Assembly: GCA_903911925.1 (NCBI GenBank)
Contig: CAIWFH010000125.1
Coordinates: 1 to 64,000, forward strand
Direction of reading: 5' to 3'
Source: an uncultured Acidobacteriaceae bacterium
GTDB lineage: Bacteria > Acidobacteriota > Terriglobia > Terriglobales > Acidobacteriaceae
Length of the DNA stretch: 64,000 nucleotides
The notes under the pieces were generated by a model. The model made no database searches and was not told the DNA's origin. It saw only the letters and a list, made by a program, of their open reading frames with translations. Of this stretch, positions 8,315-16,881 are shown piece by piece (position 1 is the stretch's first letter; each line of letters begins with the position of its first letter). The translations under genes and the position numbers were made by a program.

Positions 8315-9199
8315 GTGAATGGGCTTCTGGTAATCGACAAACCGGGCGGCATGACCAGCCACGATGTGGTGGGAAAGCTGCGCAGGATTACCGGCGAGAA
8401 GTCCATTGGCCACTTGGGCACGCTGGACCCCATGGCGACAGGCGTACTGCCGCTGGTGCTGGGGAAGTTCACACGGTTGGCGCAGTATTTCTCAAGCGCT
8501 GAAAAGAGCTATTCCGGCACGATTCGTTTTGGATTTGCGACCGACACGTACGATGGCGAGGGCGAAGCCGTTGGGCTGGACTCCAATCCGGTTCTGACCC
8601 TTGAGCAGGTGCGGGTCGCGGCGGTTCGCTTTCATGGCGAGACGGACCAGATGCCGCCGGCCTACTCCGCAAAGAAGATTGCCGGCAAGCCCGCCTACAA
8701 ATTGGCCCGCGAGGGCAAGCCCGTGGAACTGATGCCAGCCAGGGTTTGCATCTCTTCCTTTGAAATTGTTTCGCTTGATGGCGCCGAAGCTGCTTTCAAG
8801 ATGAGCATTAGCGCCGGAGGATACGTGCGCTCCGTAGCGCATGAACTGGGCCAGGACCTGGGCTGCGGAGCGCATCTAAGCAGCCTGCGGAGGACCCAGG
8901 CTGGAGTATTTACGCTGGCTGAGGCGCACACGTTGGAGGAACTGAATTCTCTGGCGGGGAATGTCGAGGCATTGGAAACTCTGTGCATCCATCCGCGCAG
9001 CCTGCTGCCGGAGATGCCTTCGGTTACCGCGGATGCGTCGGCGCTTGGCCGCTTGCGCAACGGAGCGCAGGCCAATCTGCCGGAGTTCTCAGGCGCAGCA
9101 CTGGTGAAGGTATTTGCGGGGCAGACTGAGCTGGTAGGGATTGCAAAGCGCGTGGCGGGAACACTGTTTCAGCCAGTGGCGGTGTTTTCAGGGCAGTGA
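8315..9199 (+). CDS. truB: tRNA pseudouridine(55) synthase
   Basis: Isomerises U55 in the T-loop of tRNAs. The 294-residue protein has the N-terminal LLVIDKPGGMTSHDVV motif and GHLGTLDPMATGVL with catalytic Asp about residue 38, then KSYSGTIRFG. A PUA-like C-terminal part lies at about 230-290. The start is GTG at 8315, with 26 bases after the folE stop and only a weak ribosome binding site. Usually truB sits with rbfA and rpsO; that context is missing here. Confidence 0.95.
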   Translation: MNGLLVIDKPGGMTSHDVVGKLRRITGEKSIGHLGTLDPMATGVLPLVLGKFTRLAQYFSSAEKSYSGTIRFGFATDTYDGEGEAVGLDSNPVLTLEQVRVAAVRFHGETDQMPPAYSAKKIAGKPAYKLAREGKPVELMPARVCISSFEIVSLDGAEAAFKMSISAGGYVRSVAHELGQDLGCGAHLSSLRRTQAGVFTLAEAHTLEELNSLAGNVEALETLCIHPRSLLPEMPSVTADASALGRLRNGAQANLPEFSGAALVKVFAGQTELVGIAKRVAGTLFQPVAVFSGQ

Positions 9200-9284
9200 G
9201 TGGTGTGTGATTAGTGGTCAGATGGATTTGTGGGTGAGCGAGCGTTTGCAGTTGCGTGGTGTACAGTTCCGGGGTTTTGTTTTG

Positions 9285-9345
9285 CTAACCACTAACCACT
9301 AACCACTAACCACTAACCACTAACCACTAACCACTAACCACTAAC
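9285..9345 (+). repeat. Tandem 7-bp repeat (CTAACCA), 8.7 copies
   Basis: Eight perfect copies of CTAACCA plus five further bases fill the space between the convergent truB and esterase genes and end five bases before the esterase stop codon. A complementary TTAGTGGT lies upstream at 9211-9218 and could pair with any unit. Perfect identity of all units points to recent slippage; the count is likely to vary between strains. Confidence 0.95.
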
Positions 9346-9350
9346 GTCGT

Positions 9351-9977
9351 TCACTGGCTTTTGCGCAGGAGCGGCGTAAGCGCCGGCAGCAGGGTTTTGG
9401 CCAGAATCTCTGAGCCTTTTGCGGTGGGGTGGATGCCGTCGGGCTGGATGGTTCCGGGCACATTGACCAGGTCCTTGTAGATCATGGGGACAAAGGCGAC
9501 ATGGTGCTTTGCGGCCAACTCGCGAAACGTCTGCTCGAATTGCTGAATGTAGTCCCGGCCATAGTTGGGGGGCAGGGTAATGCCGGCGAGCAAGATCTTG
9601 ATGTGCGCGGTTTCTAGCCCCGTGAGCACGGTATCCAGATTGCGGCGGGTTTGGTCCGGGGGAAGGCCACGCAGGCCGTCGTTGCCGCCGAACTCGACGA
9701 TGACCGCATCCGGGTGGAGCGCCAGGATCGAGCGAAGGCCGGCAACAGCATCCTTCGTGGTGGCGCCGCTGGTGCCCTGGTTGTCTACCTTGTAGCGATA
9801 GTGGCGGGCGTCCAGGTCTCGTTGCAGCGCCTCTGGATACGCTTGACCGCTCTGCAGGCCGTAGCCGGCAGTAATGCTGTCGCCAAAGCAAACCAGCAGG
9901 GGCCGGTCAGCCGCCACCACGGGGCCAGCCAGCAGTAAAAACCAAAGCGAAACGATAAACGCGCGTCGAACGTCCAC
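9351..9977 (-). CDS. tesA: SGNH-family arylesterase / lysophospholipase, TesA-like
   Basis: A 208-residue periplasmic esterase. A signal peptide covers about residues 1-22 (cleavage near VVAADR). Block I FGDSITAGYGL holds the nucleophile Ser34; block III is GGND; block V DGIHPTAKG holds the Asp-His pair. This is the pattern of E. coli TesA, a thioesterase I/protease I/lysophospholipase L1. The start is GTG at 9977. It is divergent, 59 bases away, from an ABC ATPase of the YbbA type, the same neighbourhood as in E. coli. Confidence 0.9.
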   Translation of the reverse strand: MDVRRAFIVSLWFLLLAGPVVAADRPLLVCFGDSITAGYGLQSGQAYPEALQRDLDARHYRYKVDNQGTSGATTKDAVAGLRSILALHPDAVIVEFGGNDGLRGLPPDQTRRNLDTVLTGLETAHIKILLAGITLPPNYGRDYIQQFEQTFRELAAKHHVAFVPMIYKDLVNVPGTIQPDGIHPTAKGSEILAKTLLPALTPLLRKSQ

Positions 9978-10036
9978 AGGAACAGTTTATCTGTGCGACG
10001 CAGAGAACCGGGAATTGGGATTGGGAGGCTGTCAGG

Positions 10037-10768
10037 GTGATTGAGGTTCGGAACGCGAAGAAGTGGATTCAGAATGGAACGCGGCGGGTGGAGATTCTGA
10101 AAGGCATCTCCCTGGTGATTCCGGCAGGGCAGTTTGTGGCCATTGTGGGCGCCAGCGGCAGCGGAAAGAGCACGCTGCTGGGTCTGCTGGCAGGGCTGGA
10201 TACGCCGAGCTCGGGCGAGATCTGGCTGGACGGGGTGCCGATTCACAACCTTGCCGAGGCCGAACTGGCGACGGTTCGTGGACGGAAAATTGGCTTTGTT
10301 TTTCAGTCATACCAACTGATCGCCACGCTGACGGCGCTGGAGAACGTTCTGCTGCCCTATGAACTGAACGTGGAAGGCAGCGGGCTCAAACTGGCGCGCC
10401 AGTTGCTGGATGAGGTGGGATTGGGCGAGCGCATGGACCACTACCCGGTACAGCTTTCAGGCGGGGAGCAGCAGCGCGTGGCGCTGGCGCGTGCTTTCGT
10501 CGTGGAGCCGCCGATTGTGATGGCCGACGAGCCGACCGGGAACCTGGACTCAGCGAATGGTCGGCTTGTGCTTGACCTGTTGCTGGAGCGGAACAAGCGG
10601 ATAGGCACCACGCTGGTGCTGGTGACGCATGACCCGGAGGTTGCCAGCCGCGCGGACCGCAAGATTGTGCTCAAAGACGGGATGGTGGTGGAGGACACCC
10701 TGCCCTTTGTTGAGGTGGCGGCCGGTGCAAGTGAAGTTCTCGTCCGGAACGAGGAAAGCAATGGCTAA
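10037..10768 (+). CDS. ABC transporter ATP-binding protein, YbbA/LolD type
   Basis: A 243-residue cytosolic ATPase that powers the FtsX-type permease encoded next. Walker A GASGSGKST lies at about residues 38-46, the Q-loop in VFQSYQL, the signature LSGGEQQR, and Walker B with catalytic Glu in VMADEPTGN; the switch His is in LVTHD. The GTG start at 10037 follows GGAGG by eight bases. The last eight bases overlap the start of the permease gene, so the two are translationally coupled. The tesA-like gene on the other strand makes YbbA, rather than LolD or MacB, the better match. Confidence 0.93.
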   Translation: MIEVRNAKKWIQNGTRRVEILKGISLVIPAGQFVAIVGASGSGKSTLLGLLAGLDTPSSGEIWLDGVPIHNLAEAELATVRGRKIGFVFQSYQLIATLTALENVLLPYELNVEGSGLKLARQLLDEVGLGERMDHYPVQLSGGEQQRVALARAFVVEPPIVMADEPTGNLDSANGRLVLDLLLERNKRIGTTLVLVTHDPEVASRADRKIVLKDGMVVEDTLPFVEVAAGASEVLVRNEESNG

Positions 10769-13319
10769 GCGGGCACTGAGTTGGAAGCGCGCGGGGGCTA
10801 TTGGCTGGCGGGATCTGAAATCCGCGCCGGGCAAGTTCGGGTTCGTGGTTCTGTCCGTGGCGATTGGCGTGGCGGCGCTGGTGGGCGTGCGCGGGTTCAG
10901 CGAGAGCTTTCGGAAGACGCTGGGCCTGGAGGCGCGATCACTGATGGCCGGTGACTTGAGCGCACGGATTTTTCGCCAGCCGACCGTTGAGGATGAGCGC
11001 AAGCTGGAAGCCATTGTGCCGCAGGGGACGCGCCGCACCTGGGTGACGGAGACCATTTCAATGGCTTCTGTGGCGCCGGACCCGGTGCCGCTGCTGGTTT
11101 CGCTGAAGGCCGTGGATCCCGGCGAGTATCCCTACTACGGCACCGCGGAACTGGAGCCGGCGATGAGTCTGAAGCAGGCTCTTGACGGCGATTCCGCGGT
11201 GGTAGCGGAAGAGTTTCTGATCCGGCTGAAGGCGCAAGTGGGCCAGACGCTGCGGCTGGGCGGCAGGGAATTCAAGATTGCCGCAATGCTGAAGCAGGAG
11301 CCGGATCGCATCAGCGCGGGAGCGGGCATGGGGCCGCGGGTGATGATTTCGCGGGCGGCGCTGGAGCGGACAGAACTGCTGGGTCCGGGCAGCCGCGCCA
11401 GCCACAGGCTGCTGATGAAGCTGCCATCGACAACCGATTCAGTGGCCCTGCGCAAGCTGGTGGAAGAGGCACTGCCGGATGCGCAGGTGATGGACTTTCG
11501 CGAGGGCAATCCGGCGCTGAGCCAGGGACTGGACAACGCGACTGCGATTCTTAGCTTGATTTGCCTGGTGGCCATGGTGCTGGGGGCGATTGGCGTGGCC
11601 ATGGCCATGCACGCTCATCTTGAGCAGCGCATGGATATGCTGGCCATTCTGAAGGCGGTTGGCGCGGGGTCGGGCGATCTGCTGCGGATTTTCTTATTGC
11701 AGACGCTGGGGCTGGGGTTGGCCGGAGGTGTGCTGGGTGTGGCCGCGGGGCTGGGTGTGATGGAAGCGCTGCCGGCGGTATTTGGAAAGCTTTTGCCGGT
11801 TCATGCGATGCTGGAGTTTCCATGGCGGTCGATTGCAGCAGGACTGGGGACGGGGCTGCTGACGACGCTGCTGTTTTGCTTGCCGCCGCTGCTGGATGTG
11901 CGGGCGGTAAGGCCGGTGCTGGTGTTGAGGCGCATGGTTGAACAGGGACCGCAGGGCCTGAGCGCATGGTTTGCGCGGTGGTGGGGGCGGCGGCTGCAGC
12001 TTGGCATCTCAGTGATCGTTGTGGTGGCCCTGGGCGGCATTGCATGGGCGCTGAGCGACTCGGCGAAAGTGGGCGCGTGGTTTGCGGCGCTGTTTGCCGC
12101 GGCGCTGCTGGTGCTGCTGGTGCTGGCGGCGGTGGCCCTGCGAACGCTGCGGTTTATGTTGAACCGCGTGAGGCTGCGGCTGCCTTCGTTTTTGAGGCAT
12201 GGGCTGGCCAATCTCTACCGGCCTGGAAACCAGTCGGCCGCGGTGCTGGCGTCGCTGGGAACGGGCGTGATGCTGATTCTGACCGTCTACCTGATGCAGG
12301 CTACGTTGGTGCGCGACCTGAAGGAGACCGCTTCGCCGAAGCTGCCCAACATCTTTCTCGTCGATGTGACCAGCGACGAGACTGCGGGAGTGAAGGAGTT
12401 TTTTCAGCACCAGCCGGGGGTAACCCAGGCGCTGGACTTGATGCCGGTGGTGCAGGGACGGTTCGTTTTGCTGAACGGCAAGCCGCTCGACCAGTTGAAG
12501 GAGGAGCACTTTCCGCGGCGCATGCTGCAGAATGCAGGGTTGAGCTGGGCCGATGCGCCGCCTGCCGGGGACAAGGTTACGCAAGGCAAATGGTGGACCA
12601 GCGGGGCTGCGAGCGAGTTGGCGGTGAGCGAGGGCACGGCCGGGCGGTTGCACCTGGGCGTGGGTTCTACGGTGGAACTCGAGGTGGGCGGCACAGTGCG
12701 GGCACTAAAGGTGGGGGCACTCTACCGGCCCGACGGGCAGCACCTGGGAATGCAGGTGTCGTTTGTGTTGCCTTCGGGGCAACTGAAAGACGAACCGGCG
12801 ACCTGGTATGGCGGCGCGCACATTGATCCCAGGCAGGTGGGGGCCATGGAGCGGGCGCTGTTTGCGGCCTTTCCGACCATCAGCGTGATCAATCTTGCCG
12901 ACGTGCTGGTGCGGATTGAGAGCGTGGTGGATCAGATTACCTTTGTGGTGCGTTTTCTGGCGGGGTTCTCGATCTTTGCGGGGTTGACGATCCTGGCCTC
13001 GAGCATTGCCAGCACACGCTTCAGGCGCATGCAGGAGGCGGTGGTGCTGAAGACGCTGGGCGCCACGCGGATGCGGATTGTGCGGACATTCAGCGTTGAG
13101 TTTAGCGTGCTTGGTTTGCTGGCCGGGAGTGTGGGCGTGGTGTTTGCCAACGTGCTGACGCGTGTGCTGCTGCGGAAGCTGGAAGTTGGTTTTCACATCG
13201 AGTGGAGTGCAACCCTGGTTGCGCTGGTGGGGACGGCTGTGCTGGCAACGGCGACGGGGTGGGTTGCGAGCTATCGGATTTTGGGGCTTAGGCCGCTGGA
13301 AGTGCTGCGGGAAGAGTAG
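10761..13319 (+). CDS. FtsX-like ABC permease, YbbP type
   Basis: An 852-residue inner-membrane permease when started at ATG 10761, which has GAGGAAAGCA directly before it; the open frame further upstream merely overlaps the ATPase gene. One membrane segment near residues 22-42 is followed by a large extracytoplasmic domain, a first FtsX block around 250-400, two central membrane segments near 425-475, a second extracytoplasmic domain and a second FtsX block near 720-840. This duplicated layout and length (about 800 residues) match E. coli YbbP. The substrate is unknown; lipids or lysophospholipids are plausible given the neighbouring esterase. Confidence 0.9.
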   Translation: MAKRALSWKRAGAIGWRDLKSAPGKFGFVVLSVAIGVAALVGVRGFSESFRKTLGLEARSLMAGDLSARIFRQPTVEDERKLEAIVPQGTRRTWVTETISMASVAPDPVPLLVSLKAVDPGEYPYYGTAELEPAMSLKQALDGDSAVVAEEFLIRLKAQVGQTLRLGGREFKIAAMLKQEPDRISAGAGMGPRVMISRAALERTELLGPGSRASHRLLMKLPSTTDSVALRKLVEEALPDAQVMDFREGNPALSQGLDNATAILSLICLVAMVLGAIGVAMAMHAHLEQRMDMLAILKAVGAGSGDLLRIFLLQTLGLGLAGGVLGVAAGLGVMEALPAVFGKLLPVHAMLEFPWRSIAAGLGTGLLTTLLFCLPPLLDVRAVRPVLVLRRMVEQGPQGLSAWFARWWGRRLQLGISVIVVVALGGIAWALSDSAKVGAWFAALFAAALLVLLVLAAVALRTLRFMLNRVRLRLPSFLRHGLANLYRPGNQSAAVLASLGTGVMLILTVYLMQATLVRDLKETASPKLPNIFLVDVTSDETAGVKEFFQHQPGVTQALDLMPVVQGRFVLLNGKPLDQLKEEHFPRRMLQNAGLSWADAPPAGDKVTQGKWWTSGAASELAVSEGTAGRLHLGVGSTVELEVGGTVRALKVGALYRPDGQHLGMQVSFVLPSGQLKDEPATWYGGAHIDPRQVGAMERALFAAFPTISVINLADVLVRIESVVDQITFVVRFLAGFSIFAGLTILASSIASTRFRRMQEAVVLKTLGATRMRIVRTFSVEFSVLGLLAGSVGVVFANVLTRVLLRKLEVGFHIEWSATLVALVGTAVLATATGWVASYRILGLRPLEVLREE

Positions 13320-13729
13320 CGAAGCCGGGGAAAGGGAACTGGGAACAGAGATCGGTGGCCAGAGATCGAACGATGGGCTATCGAGGAGTCTTTGTAGGAG
13401 TGCCTGGCGTCAGACTCTGTTTCGGTTGGTGAAGCGGAGAGGATGAGCGCGAGCCACCCGCTGTCGTAGATTTGTTCGGCACTCGGATTGAAGCCTGCGC
13501 TGGCAGCCTGTCGATATCCCCGGTCCCCAAAGGCGAATGGACGGGGTACGCGGCAGCCGAGTTTCGACGAGTCGCCCGGGATACGGGCGTTCAACGCAAG
13601 GGGATAGGAAGCCGAACGTTGAAGCCGGTGGTATCCGATCCTTTTGCGAATGAAACCGCGAAAGTGCGGGGCGCCGGCGCCCTTACCAGAACCGACTTTC
13701 ATTTATCTCTGCAGTGCCATTCATGGGTA
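13320..13729. other. 410-base intergenic region with palindromes, no supported gene
   Basis: This lies between the convergent permease and uvrC genes. A minus-strand frame (13271-13702) and a plus-strand frame (13472-13903) overlap both neighbours and look like nothing known, so I do not call them. A perfect 14-base palindrome GGGCGCCGGCGCCC sits at 13669-13682. The composition suggests an interspersed repeat or a decayed element rather than a simple spacer, which a genome-wide search would show. Confidence 0.45.
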
Positions 13730-15886
13730 TCAAGTCTGCGTGGCGGGCTGGGTCTGGTGGAAATGACGCCAGATGGTTTCGGCGGTTTTGCGGGGGACTA
13801 CGGCGGCCAGGGACTCGGCGGTGGCTTGCTGCACGTCGCGGAGGCTGCCGAAGTGGGTGAGCAGGCGCTGGCGGGTCTGCGCGCCTACGCCGGGGATGTT
13901 TAACAGCTCGCTGTCGCGGTCGCGCATGGCGCGGCGCTTGCGGTGGTAGCCGACGGCGAAACGGTGGCTCTCGTCGCGGATGAGCTGGATGAGATGCAGC
14001 ACCGGCGAGCGGCGATCAAGGACTACCGGCTCGTCTTCGTTGCCGTAGAGATAGATGACTTCTTCTCTCTTCGCGATCGACGCGAGGGGCTGCGAGGTCA
14101 GGCCGAGCGATTCCAGGGCTTCAGCGGCCGCGTGAAGCTGGCCGAGACCGCCGTCAACGAGGATCAGGGATGGAAGGGTCTTGGGCTCTTTTGAGGGTTT
14201 TTCCGCAAGGGCTAAAGCCCCTTCTTCCATCTGTGTCGCTGTTTGACTGACATCGCGCATTTTCGAAGCCCGTTTCCCACTTTCGGACTTTGTGGTTTCC
14301 CTGGTCTCAGAAGCGAGATCTCCGCCCCACGGGCCAGGACCTGTCCGCGGGGACCCCGGACCTGGGGCACCCAGCGTTTGCGATGAGTCGGGGGAGTTGG
14401 TGTTTGCGTCTTGGTCCAGCAAGCGGCGGTAGCGGCGGGTGACTACTTCGCGCATGGAGGCGAAATCGTCTACGCCGGCCACGGTCATGACTTTGAATTT
14501 GCGGTAGGCCTGCTTGTTCATTTTGCCGTCTTCCCAGACGACCAGCGAGGCAACGGTTTCAGCGCCCTGGATGTGGGAGATGTCGAAGCACTCGATGCGG
14601 CGGGGGAGTTCGGGGAGCATGAGGATGTCGGCCAGGGCTTCCTGAATGGCCTTGCGCGAGGGCTCGAGAACGCGGAAGCGCTGCGTGTAGGACTGCTTGG
14701 CGTTCTGGCTGGCGAGATCGACCAGGGAGCGCTTTTCTCCGCGCTGGGGGACGGCCAACTCGATGCGGTGGCCGGTGCGCTCGGTGAGCAGGGTTGCGAG
14801 GGCTTCGCGGTCGTCGAAATCGACGGGGATGAGGATGGTGCGGGGGACGTACTGCTGGTCAATGTAAAGCTGCTTGAGGAGTGCGGAGAAGACTGGGCCG
14901 GCGTGGAAGGGGACTTCCTGTTCTTCGGCCTTTGTGGTATCCCAGGTCTCAGAGTCGAGACCTGGGGCACCCGGTATTTGTGGCGAGTCTGCAGTTTCCG
15001 ATTCAGCGGCTTCTAGAAGGTCGGGCAGGTCGTCCCAGAAGAATTCGCGGCGGTCGACGATTTTGCCGGCGCGGACGTGGAAGAGGTTGACGGCCAGGCT
15101 GCCGGCTTCAAAGTGGTAGCCGAAGACATCGGCGTCGTCCCCTTCTTCCGTGGTGGCGATGCGCTGCTTTTCCTGGAGCTGATGGACGGTGGAGAGCTGG
15201 TCGCGAAGGCGGGCGGCGGCTTCAAACTGTTCGCCTTCCGCGGCGGCCATCATGCGGGCTGTGAGCGTGCGCTCGAGCTCGGCGTGGCGGCCTTCAAGAA
15301 AGAGCTGCGCGTCGCGCACTGCGGCGGCGTAGGCCTCGGGCGTGGTGAAGCCCTCGACGCAGGGACCGAGGCAGCGATGAATGTAGTACTGCAGGCAGGC
15401 GCGCGGGTGATAGCGGGAGAGGTCGACCTTGCAACTGGGGATCAAGAAGCTGCGATGGATGAGCTCGACGATGCGGTAGGCGAGGTTGCCGGGGAAGTAG
15501 GGGCCGTAATAAGCCGCGCCGTCTTTGCGCAGGCGGCGGGTGACAAAGACCTTTGGGTAGCGGTCGGCCAGGGTGAGTTTCACGTAGGGGTAGGTCTTGT
15601 CGTCGCGCAGCAGGATGTTGAAACGGGGATGGCGCTGCTTGATGAGGTTGTTTTCAAGCGCCAGGGCCTCGTGCTCGTTGGCGACGAGGATGTAGTCAAG
15701 ATCGACGGCTTCGCGCATGAGCGAGCCGGTCTTGACGTTTGCCTGAGAAGCCTCCAGCAGGTAGGACCGGACCCGGGCGCGCAGGTTCTTGGCCTTGCCT
15801 ACATAGATGACCTCGCCCTCGGCGTTTTTGTAGAGATACACGCCGGGCTGGGTGGGCAGGGTACGGATTTTCTCGTAGAGGTCCAT
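13730..15886 (-). CDS. uvrC: UvrABC excinuclease subunit C, with in-frame insertions
   Basis: Makes the 3' and 5' incisions in nucleotide excision repair. The GIY-YIG nuclease is at residues 10-90 (PGVYLYKNAEG, VIYVGKAKNL), the UVR motif near 205-240, the RNase H-like nuclease from about 390 (FDISHIQG, LILVDGGLGQL), and tandem helix-hairpin-helix at the end (NIPGVGAQTRQRLL). At 718 residues it is about 100 longer than usual. The excess lies in Pro/Gly/Thr-rich stretches near residues 300-320 and 500-565, encoded by palindromic repeats. ATG 15886 is preferred; a TTG at 15898 is in frame. Confidence 0.96.
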   Translation of the reverse strand: MDLYEKIRTLPTQPGVYLYKNAEGEVIYVGKAKNLRARVRSYLLEASQANVKTGSLMREAVDLDYILVANEHEALALENNLIKQRHPRFNILLRDDKTYPYVKLTLADRYPKVFVTRRLRKDGAAYYGPYFPGNLAYRIVELIHRSFLIPSCKVDLSRYHPRACLQYYIHRCLGPCVEGFTTPEAYAAAVRDAQLFLEGRHAELERTLTARMMAAAEGEQFEAAARLRDQLSTVHQLQEKQRIATTEEGDDADVFGYHFEAGSLAVNLFHVRAGKIVDRREFFWDDLPDLLEAAESETADSPQIPGAPGLDSETWDTTKAEEQEVPFHAGPVFSALLKQLYIDQQYVPRTILIPVDFDDREALATLLTERTGHRIELAVPQRGEKRSLVDLASQNAKQSYTQRFRVLEPSRKAIQEALADILMLPELPRRIECFDISHIQGAETVASLVVWEDGKMNKQAYRKFKVMTVAGVDDFASMREVVTRRYRRLLDQDANTNSPDSSQTLGAPGPGSPRTGPGPWGGDLASETRETTKSESGKRASKMRDVSQTATQMEEGALALAEKPSKEPKTLPSLILVDGGLGQLHAAAEALESLGLTSQPLASIAKREEVIYLYGNEDEPVVLDRRSPVLHLIQLIRDESHRFAVGYHRKRRAMRDRDSELLNIPGVGAQTRQRLLTHFGSLRDVQQATAESLAAVVPRKTAETIWRHFHQTQPATQT
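14203..14224 (-). repeat. Palindromic element inside uvrC, shared with recN
   Basis: On the uvrC coding strand this contains GGGCTTTAGCCC followed by TTGCGGA; recN at 61833-61850 has GGGCTTTAGCCC followed by CTGCGGA. Both are read in the same frame, giving ALALAE here and ALAPAE in recN. The core is a 5-bp inverted repeat around two bases. Confidence 0.75.
14288..14389 (-). repeat. In-frame repeat element B within uvrC
   Basis: About 102 bases whose ends match the element at 14930-14989: plus-strand CTTTGTGGT, GGTCTCAGA and CGAGA at one end and ACCTGGGGCACCC plus GAGTC at the other. The middle carries roughly 40 extra bases. The coding-strand product runs DSSQTLGAPGPG to ASETRETTK, parallel to DSPQIPGAPG and SETWDTTK in the other copy. 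It lies within the RNase H-like half of UvrC, before the DGG motif. Confidence 0.8.
14930..14989 (-). repeat. In-frame repeat element A within uvrC
   Basis: A 60-base unit with a perfect 10-bp stem (CCCAGGTCTC at 14941-14950, GAGACCTGGG at 14957-14966) and a 6-base loop. It encodes QIPGAPGLDSETWDTTK in the linker between the UVR motif and the nuclease domain. The sequence recurs, expanded, at 14288-14389 in the same gene, orientation and reading frame. Confidence 0.82.
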
Positions 15887-16164
15887 AGGTTCCGGCAATC
15901 AACTGATTCTAGGATAGCTGTCGCAGCGGGAAAGCGGCGAGGAAGCCAAAAGCTCGCGCAAACCTTACCGATTCAGGTAAGAACTACACGGTGCAGGCCG
16001 ATAGCTGGCTTTTTGCCGATGATATAGGCCCAATGACTGCAATAACTTACGGACCGATAGGCGTTTGGCGAGGAGGGTGCTAGTTGAAGGGGCAGAAGAA
16101 CGAAGCCATCTCTCCCCGTCGGATTGGCCGATAGGCAGACAGCTGGCCAGAGAAGGAACAGACA

Positions 16165-16881
16165 ATGAACATCAATCGATTTGGAGTGATTGGATTGGCG
16201 GCCGCTGTTTCGTTGGCTGGTGTAACAGGCTGCGCAACCAAAAACTACGTGCAGAACAAGACGGCGCCGTTGGTTGATCAGACGAACCAGCTCGAAGACA
16301 AAACGGCGACAAACAACCGGCAGATTCACTCTGTCGATGAGAGGTCGCAGGCGGGAATCAAGCAGGCGCAGGGCGCGGCAGACTCAGCCACCCAGAATGC
16401 CCAGATGGCCTCGAAGGCTGCCGGGGATGCGGATTCGGCGGCGAACTTTGCGGTGCATCGCGCGGACTCGCTCGAGAGCGTGGTGAAGGGACTGGACAGC
16501 TACAAGCCGGTGGCCAACGTGTCGGTGACTTTCGGATTCGACAAGGCTGTGCTGACCAAGGAAGACCGCGAACAACTTGATCAGTTTGCCGTGCAGCTTG
16601 GTTCGGCCAAGAGCTACATTCTCGAGGTGACCGGCGGGACGGATTCGATCGGGCCGGCCCAGTACAACTACGAACTGAGCCAGCGCCGGGCCGATGCCGT
16701 GGTGCAGTACTTGGCAACAAAGTACGGAGTGGCCGCCCACCGTTTCTACCTGGTGGGAATCGGCAAAGACAAGGAAGTAGCGCCGAACACGAGCGCGGAA
16801 GGCCGCAAGCAGAACCGGCGGGTCGAGGTGCAGTTGCTGTCGAATGCGGGCGTCTCGACCGCGGAGTCGGGCGGGTTATAG
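16165..16881 (+). CDS. OmpA-family outer-membrane lipoprotein
   Basis: A 238-residue lipoprotein with a lipobox VTGC at about residue 23, an Ala/Gln-rich probably helical segment (residues 30-105, heptad-like TQNAQMASKAAGDADSA), and a C-terminal OmpA peptidoglycan-binding domain from about 120 (FGFDKAVLTKED, then YNYELSQRRADAVVQYL and GRKQNRRVEV). It likely ties the outer membrane to the cell wall, like Pal or Lpp, with the helical part acting as a spacer. GAAGGA precedes ATG. It is a single gene, followed by a hairpin at 16929-16958. Separate from the pal gene at 55.7 kb. Confidence 0.88.
   Translation: MNINRFGVIGLAAAVSLAGVTGCATKNYVQNKTAPLVDQTNQLEDKTATNNRQIHSVDERSQAGIKQAQGAADSATQNAQMASKAAGDADSAANFAVHRADSLESVVKGLDSYKPVANVSVTFGFDKAVLTKEDREQLDQFAVQLGSAKSYILEVTGGTDSIGPAQYNYELSQRRADAVVQYLATKYGVAAHRFYLVGIGKDKEVAPNTSAEGRKQNRRVEVQLLSNAGVSTAESGGL

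Noticed and set aside
9285..9345. CRISPR array
   Set aside because: Units are 7 bases and directly adjacent with no spacers, and no cas genes are present.
13271..13702. 143-residue minus-strand open frame in the spacer before uvrC
   Set aside because: Overlaps the end of the permease gene, rich in Arg, Ser and Pro without domain-like pattern; more likely a repeat than a gene.
15077..16027. 316-residue plus-strand open frame antisense to uvrC
   Set aside because: Mirror of the uvrC coding frame; Gly/Val/Ala/Glu-rich sequence typical of antisense GC-rich DNA.
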